From NCBI GenBank assembly GCA_937928335.1, contig CALFWN010000168.1:1-8251 (forward strand): a stretch of DNA of 8,251 nucleotides, read 5' to 3'. A model generated the notes under the pieces. It was given only the letters and a program-made list of their open reading frames with translations, made no database searches and was not told the origin of the DNA. Each line of letters begins with the position of its first letter. Position 1 is the stretch's first letter. Below are positions 5,735-8,251 of the stretch, one piece after another. The position numbers and the translations under genes were made by a program. This DNA is from an uncultured Litoreibacter sp. GTDB lineage: Bacteria; Pseudomonadota; Alphaproteobacteria; Rhodobacterales; Rhodobacteraceae.

Positions 5735-6777
5735 AGCAATGCGCCACGATAGGCGACGCCCGCCTCCCCCGTGACATGGCCCAGCTGTGCGACGGTTTCA
5801 CCGGCCTCACTCAGCAGCTGCGTCAGCCGCCCGGCCTCCTCTTTGGAGACGACCAGAACCATGCCGATGCCGGAGTTGAAGGTCTTCAGCATCTCCGGCT
5901 CCGCAATGCCGCCCTCATTGGCCAGCCATTTGAAAACCGGCGGCAGGTCCCAGGCATCCAGATCAATCGACACGCCAAGCCCGTCCGGCAAAACGCGCGG
6001 TATATTCTCCGTCAGCCCGCCGCCGGTGATATGGGCCAGCGCATGAACCCCACCTGAACAAATAGCTGCAAGTGTTTGTTTTACATATAATCTTGTCGGA
6101 ACCAGCAGGGCCTGACCCAGCGTGCCTTCGCCAAATGGAGAGGCCGCGTCCCACATGAGGCCTGACTGTTCCACCACCCGGCGCACCAGCGAATAGCCGT
6201 TGGAATGCACCCCGTCCGAGGCCAGCCCCAGCAGCACGTCGCCCGCCGCCACCTCCGCAGGCAGGCCAGCGCCGCGCTCCATCGCGCCGACCGAGAAGCC
6301 CGCCAGATCGAAATCCCCTGCCCCGTACATGCCGGGCATTTCGGCGGTCTCCCCGCCGATCAAAGCGCAGCCAGAGCGTTTGCAGCCCTCGGCAATGCCC
6401 TCGATGATGGTGGCCGCATCCTCCATCTCCAACTTGCCGGTGGCGAAATAATCAAGGAAAAACAAGGGCTCCGCGCCTTGGCAGACCAGATCATTGACGC
6501 ACATGGCAACCAGATCAATACCGATCGTGTCCAGATGCCCGGTGTCAATCGCGATGCGCAGCTTGGTGCCCACGCCGTCGGTCGCGCCCACCAGAATTGG
6601 GTCGGAAAAGCCTGCCGCCCTAAGGTCAAACAACGCGCCGAACCCGCCCAGACCGGCCATGACCCCCGCGCGGTTCGTGGCGGCAGCGGCAGGTTTGATG
6701 CGGTCCACAAGCGCGTTGCCGGCATCGATATCAACGCCCGCATCGGCATAGGTCAGTCCGTTTTTCTTGTCGCTCAT
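5731..6777 (-). CDS. purM: Phosphoribosylformylglycinamidine cyclo-ligase (AIR synthetase)
   Basis: A 348-residue enzyme, the normal PurM length. It makes AIR from FGAM with ATP, the fifth step of de novo purine synthesis. Signatures are [20 protein letters not shown] (8-27), the ATP/substrate loop [13 protein letters not shown] (64-76), [16 protein letters not shown] (95-110), [13 protein letters not shown] (139-151), [13 protein letters not shown] (187-199) and [16 protein letters not shown] (249-264). The ATG at 6777 is chosen because PurM proteins begin MS(D)[12 protein letters not shown] and GGGGG lies just upstream; the frame is open back to 6903, but that would run over the upstream palindrome. 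It is the first gene of purM-purN, probably with rnd downstream. Codons for residues 228-244 are oddly A/T-ending, described as a separate entry. Confidence 0.97.
   Translation of the reverse strand: MSDKKNGLTYADAGVDIDAGNALVDRIKPAAAATNRAGVMAGLGGFGALFDLRAAGFSDPILVGATDGVGTKLRIAIDTGHLDTIGIDLVAMCVNDLVCQGAEPLFFLDYFATGKLEMEDAATIIEGIAEGCKRSGCALIGGETAEMPGMYGAGDFDLAGFSVGAMERGAGLPAEVAAGDVLLGLASDGVHSNGYSLVRRVVEQSGLMWDAASPFGEGTLGQALLVPTRLYVKQTLAAICSGGVHALAHITGGGLTENIPRVLPDGLGVSIDLDAWDLPPVFKWLANEGGIAEPEMLKTFNSGIGMVLVVSKEEAGRLTQLLSEAGETVAQLGHVTGEAGVAYRGALL
6046..6096 (-). other. A/T-wobble codon island inside purM
   Basis: Seventeen consecutive purM codons (Thr228 to Val244, [17 protein letters not shown]) read ACA AGA TTA TAT GTA AAA, then CAA ACA CTT GCA GCT ATT, then TGT TCA GGT GGG GTT. 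Sixteen of 17 third positions are A or T, and GC is 18 of 51 bases, while the codons on both sides are G/C-ending. The protein sequence here is ordinary for PurM, so the change is at the nucleotide level only. A TATAAT string appears on the opposite strand at 6086-6091 without a matching -35. Gene conversion from an AT-rich relative or selection on the RNA are both possible. Confidence 0.75.
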
Positions 6778-6802
6778 AACGCCCCCGAGTTCTGTTGCAG
6801 AC

Positions 6803-6831
6803 GCGATAGAGCAACCGACCCGTTCATGCAA
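6803..6831 (-). promoter_or_regulatory. Possible purM promoter
   Basis: The minus strand reads TTGCAT (6826-6831), a 17-base spacer, then TATCGC (6803-6808), predicting a start near 6796 and a leader of about 20 bases that includes the GGGGG ribosome site. TTG and TAT match consensus at the most important positions; the remainder does not. The TTGTACAA palindrome is centred roughly 68 bases upstream of the predicted start, a position more typical of an activator. Confidence 0.35.
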
Positions 6832-6852
6832 TGCGGCAAGCCCTGCCGTGGG

Positions 6853-6906
6853 GTTTTGTACAAATTGTACAAAACAAAACGGGGCAAAACCCGGAATGTA
6901 CAAAAC
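6853..6906. promoter_or_regulatory. TTGTACAA palindrome cluster, candidate operator of an unknown regulator
   Basis: Bases 6853-6875 form a perfect inverted repeat with 11-base arms (GTTTTGTACAA and TTGTACAAAAC) around a single A. Each arm contains the self-complementary octamer TTGTACAA (6856-6863 and 6865-6872), so the site is also two tandem palindromes with a 9-base period. A third near-copy, ATGTACAA followed by AAC, lies at 6896-6906; the 10-mer TGTACAAAAC at 6866 recurs at 6897, 31 bases or about three helical turns away. CAAAAC occurs four times (6870, 6875, 6885, 6901). There is no U-tract or GC stem, so this is not a terminator. The site lies in the 226-base gap between purM and the tRNA gene and could serve either. 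I do not recognise the cognate regulator. Confidence 0.6.
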
Positions 6907-6959
6907 TCAGGGTCGATTCTGTTAAGCCTCTGTTCATCTCTGGAGGCACGCGAGCCCGC

Positions 6960-6987
6960 TTGACGCCCGGGCTTGGTCTGGTAGCAA
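6960..6987 (+). promoter_or_regulatory. Likely promoter of the tRNA gene
   Basis: TTGACG (6960-6965) is followed after 16 bases by TAGCAA (6982-6987), placing the transcript start near 6994, about 10 bases before the mature tRNA. The stretch after the -10 (CAGGGCACACC) is GC-rich, as expected for a stable-RNA promoter under stringent control. The -35 sits in the 9-base loop of an inverted repeat (AGCCCG 6953-6958, CGGGCT 6968-6973), which may be chance. Confidence 0.5.
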
Positions 6988-7003
6988 CAGGGCACACCAT
7001 TGG

Positions 7004-7080
7004 GGGCCTGTAGCTCAATTGGTTAGAGCAGAGCGCTCATAACGCTTTGGTTGCGGGTTCAAGTCCTGCCGGGCCTACCA
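7004..7080 (+). tRNA. tRNA with CAT anticodon: tRNA-Ile2 (lysidine type) or elongator tRNA-Met
   Basis: A complete 77-base cloverleaf with the CCA tail encoded (7078-7080). The acceptor stem is GGGCCTG against CGGGCCT, with G1-U72 and U6-G67 wobbles. The D arm is in TAGCTCAATTGGTTAGAGCA. The anticodon stem GAGCG/CGCTT closes the loop CTCATAA. The T arm is GCGGG-TTCAAGT-CCTGC. It is not the initiator: the GGG/CCC anticodon-stem pairs are missing. The pairs C4-G69 and C5-G68 match the determinants by which TilS selects tRNA-Ile2 for lysidine at C34, whereas E. coli elongator tRNA-Met has U4-A69 and A5. Automatic annotation would often call this tRNA-Met. The gene lies between purM and the malectin-type gene, with its own probable promoter. 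Confidence 0.95.
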
Positions 7081-7096
7081 CGGTTGTCCATCTTCA

Positions 7097-7124
7097 CAGT
7101 TTGGCTTTCACGGTTTGGCTTTCT
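7097..7124. repeat. Two-copy 14-base tandem repeat after the tRNA
   Basis: CAGTTTGGCTTTCA (7097-7110) is followed directly by CGGTTTGGCTTTCT (7111-7124), 12 of 14 bases identical, sharing GTTTGGCTTTC. It lies 16 bases past the tRNA end in the non-coding gap before the malectin-type gene. It has no hairpin and no T-run, so it is not an evident terminator; its role is unknown. Confidence 0.6.
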
Positions 7125-7184
7125 CGATTTCAACGGGGGCTCGCCGGGATCAGCGCAGCCAATCCAGACGCCAGATCCGCTGCG

Positions 7185-8087
7185 TCAGAAACTGAGGTCG
7201 TCGTAAAGTGAGCCTTGTGAAAACCCCTCGTCCCTGACCTCTTCAGCTTGCCATACCGAAAAGCCGGAGATTTTCGGGTTTTGCACTTCGCCCGCGATCC
7301 GGATTGTCAGCGATCCATCATCCACCGCCACTTGCCCGGCCAGATCAAGCGCGGTGTTGAAGCCTGCCTCATCCGTGACGTCCAGATCATTGAAGACAAG
7401 CTCATCTTCCACGAAAACGTCAAACACACGTTTGCCGGAGGTCGCGGCGCCCGACCATATTTCGGCAAAGTTCAACTCGACATCATAGCGACCATTGTCC
7501 ACGTCCAGCTCATATGTAATGTCATTCGCGCTCCAGCGCTCCGACTGGTACAAAGCGTCGTCAGATGTCGTGCCCGCGATATCTGCGGCGGTTTGATGTG
7601 ACCGGCCATTGTTGAAATCATCTGCCTGATAGGTCACACCGTTTTCTGCCGTAAAGGCGTCGCCGCCCGCATTCACCGCATAGACCAGCGTAGGCAAATC
7701 ATCCCCGCCGCCGGTCATGTCTTCGGTTTCATCCAGATCGAAAGTGAACAATTCCCGGGTGCCATCCTCACGGTCACTCAGGCCAAAGGACAATGTGCCA
7801 TTGGCCGGGTCATGGCCCGCGCCAACATTGATCGTGAAGATATTGTCCACCGTATTTTCGTTGAAAATATATCGCCCATTGCTGTCGCGCGGGCCGTTAT
7901 CGTCATGGATGATGATCGGGTAGGCATTCCCCATGAAGGTAACCGCGTCAATATGCCGGCCGTTGGACCATTCGCCATTGGTGTCAAGCAGCCTTGCATA
8001 GTCGAATTCAAGATAAAGCGCGCCGGAGCTCGGATCGTAAGTTGCAACGGATAAGGGTGAGATGTGATCGGTGGCCAATTCGAACAT
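7185..8087 (-). CDS. Malectin domain-containing acidic protein
   Basis: A 300-residue protein. Residues about 134-279 look like a malectin (di-glucose-binding) beta-sandwich: VYAVNAGGDAF (135-145), YQADDFNNGR (153-162), ALYQSERW (178-185), YELDVDNGRYDVELNFAEIW (192-211), GKRVFDVFVEDELV (218-231) and a closing PKISGFSVW (271-279). Such domains bind carbohydrate. Residues 1-130 form a separate, beta-rich-looking region that I do not recognise, joined by an acidic, Gly-rich linker (about 119-131). The protein is very acidic (58 Asp/Glu against 14 Lys/Arg) and contains no cysteine, both common in secreted proteins, yet there is no N-terminal signal peptide. The C-terminus ends YDDLSF, acidic then hydrophobic, which loosely recalls type I secretion tails; no RTX repeats are seen. 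The start is firm: AGGAG lies 9 bases before ATG 8087. No neighbouring gene explains its role. Confidence 0.85.
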   Translation of the reverse strand: MFELATDHISPLSVATYDPSSGALYLEFDYARLLDTNGEWSNGRHIDAVTFMGNAYPIIIHDDNGPRDSNGRYIFNENTVDNIFTINVGAGHDPANGTLSFGLSDREDGTRELFTFDLDETEDMTGGGDDLPTLVYAVNAGGDAFTAENGVTYQADDFNNGRSHQTAADIAGTTSDDALYQSERWSANDITYELDVDNGRYDVELNFAEIWSGAATSGKRVFDVFVEDELVFNDLDVTDEAGFNTALDLAGQVAVDDGSLTIRIAGEVQNPKISGFSVWQAEEVRDEGFSQGSLYDDLSF

Positions 8088-8105
8088 GTTTCAATTCTCC
8101 TGCAG

Positions 8106-8131
8106 ATGGGTGAGCGTGTGCGGTGACCCAT
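8106..8131. repeat. Inverted repeat at the malectin-gene transcription start
   Basis: ATGGGT (8106-8111) and ACCCAT (8126-8131) form 6-base inverted arms around 14 bases. The repeat touches the -10 element and covers the predicted transcript start, so it could be an operator or a 5'-leader hairpin. Six-base arms can also arise by chance. Confidence 0.35.
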
Positions 8132-8160
8132 GTATCAAGCCGGTGCAGAGCAGCTGTCAA
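8131..8160 (-). promoter_or_regulatory. Likely promoter of the malectin-type gene
   Basis: On the minus strand a perfect -35 TTGACA (8155-8160) is followed after 18 bases by GATACA (8131-8136), a partial -10 match (A, T and A at positions 2-4). The predicted start is near 8124, giving a leader of about 37 bases before the ATG at 8087. Confidence 0.45.
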
Positions 8161-8251
8161 AGCTCTTCCGGCGCGCAATTGGCAGAGGGCAAAATGCCGC
8201 CAAAACGCATCTATTGGCCCGCAAGAATTCTCTTAAAAGACTGCAATTCGC
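8161..8251. other. Right edge, no supportable gene
   Basis: A 91-base end region without a clear gene. An ATG at 8194 preceded by GAGGG opens a plus-strand frame (MPPKRIYWPARILLKDCNS) that stays open to the edge. On the minus strand, a frame reading ELQSFKRILAGQ enters from the edge and stops at about 8214. Both are too short, and the first uses rare codons (AGA, TTA), so neither is called. Confidence 0.5.

Noticed and set aside
6086..6091. TATAAT on the plus strand inside purM as an antisense promoter
   Set aside because: No acceptable -35 at 16-18 bases; better explained as part of the A/T-wobble island.
6205..6963. A 252-residue plus-strand open frame over purM
   Set aside because: Antisense to purM and running through the palindrome and purM promoter region; no family features.
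7143..7186. Terminator downstream of the malectin-type gene
   Set aside because: GACGC (7167-7171) and GCGTC (7182-7186) could pair, but the stem is short, overlaps the stop codon and lacks a T-run.

Overview
The window reads as a piece of alphaproteobacterial chromosome, most likely Rhodobacteraceae (Roseobacter group). The reasons are GC-rich coding with a strong G/C wobble bias, family-level resemblance of nearly every protein to that group, a stand-alone corrinoid protein of the type Rhodobacterales use instead of full-length MetH, and an alphaproteobacterial-type LexA box. No mobile element, CRISPR array or rRNA is visible, and no stretch longer than about 230 bases lacks a gene.

Left part (1-2798). 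A truncated radical SAM gene of the PA0069/COG1533 family leaves the window to the left. Its promoter region carries a GAAC-N7-GAAC motif, the alphaproteobacterial SOS operator. Facing away from it is a tight four-gene block: a corrinoid (B12-binding) protein, a beta-class-like glutathione transferase fold protein, a 64-residue two-helix membrane protein, and a DUF1638 protein. The corrinoid protein is best read as the cobalamin module of the split methionine synthase of Rhodobacterales. The co-transcribed GST, membrane protein and DUF1638 protein are then candidates for accessory roles in corrinoid methyl transfer. This block is the most likely place for poorly described biology in the window.

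Middle part (2799-6777). sufE (Fe-S cluster sulfur transfer) runs leftward, with a small lipoprotein gene diverging from it. The lipoprotein gene overlaps tail to tail with rnd (RNase D). Upstream of rnd, on the same strand, are purN and purM, two de novo purine synthesis genes coupled by a TTGA stop/start overlap. purM contains a 51-base island in which 16 of 17 wobble bases are A or T, unlike the rest of the gene.

Right part (6778-8251). The gap between purM and a tRNA gene holds a striking 23-bp palindrome made of two TTGTACAA octamers, with a third copy 31 bp away. The tRNA has a CAT anticodon; its acceptor stem has the C4-G69 and C5-G68 pairs used by TilS, so it may be tRNA-Ile2 rather than elongator tRNA-Met. 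Beyond it lies an acidic, cysteine-free protein with a malectin-like carbohydrate-binding domain, which looks like an accessory, strain-variable gene, preceded by a good promoter and Shine-Dalgarno sequence. The last 90 bases hold no gene I can support.
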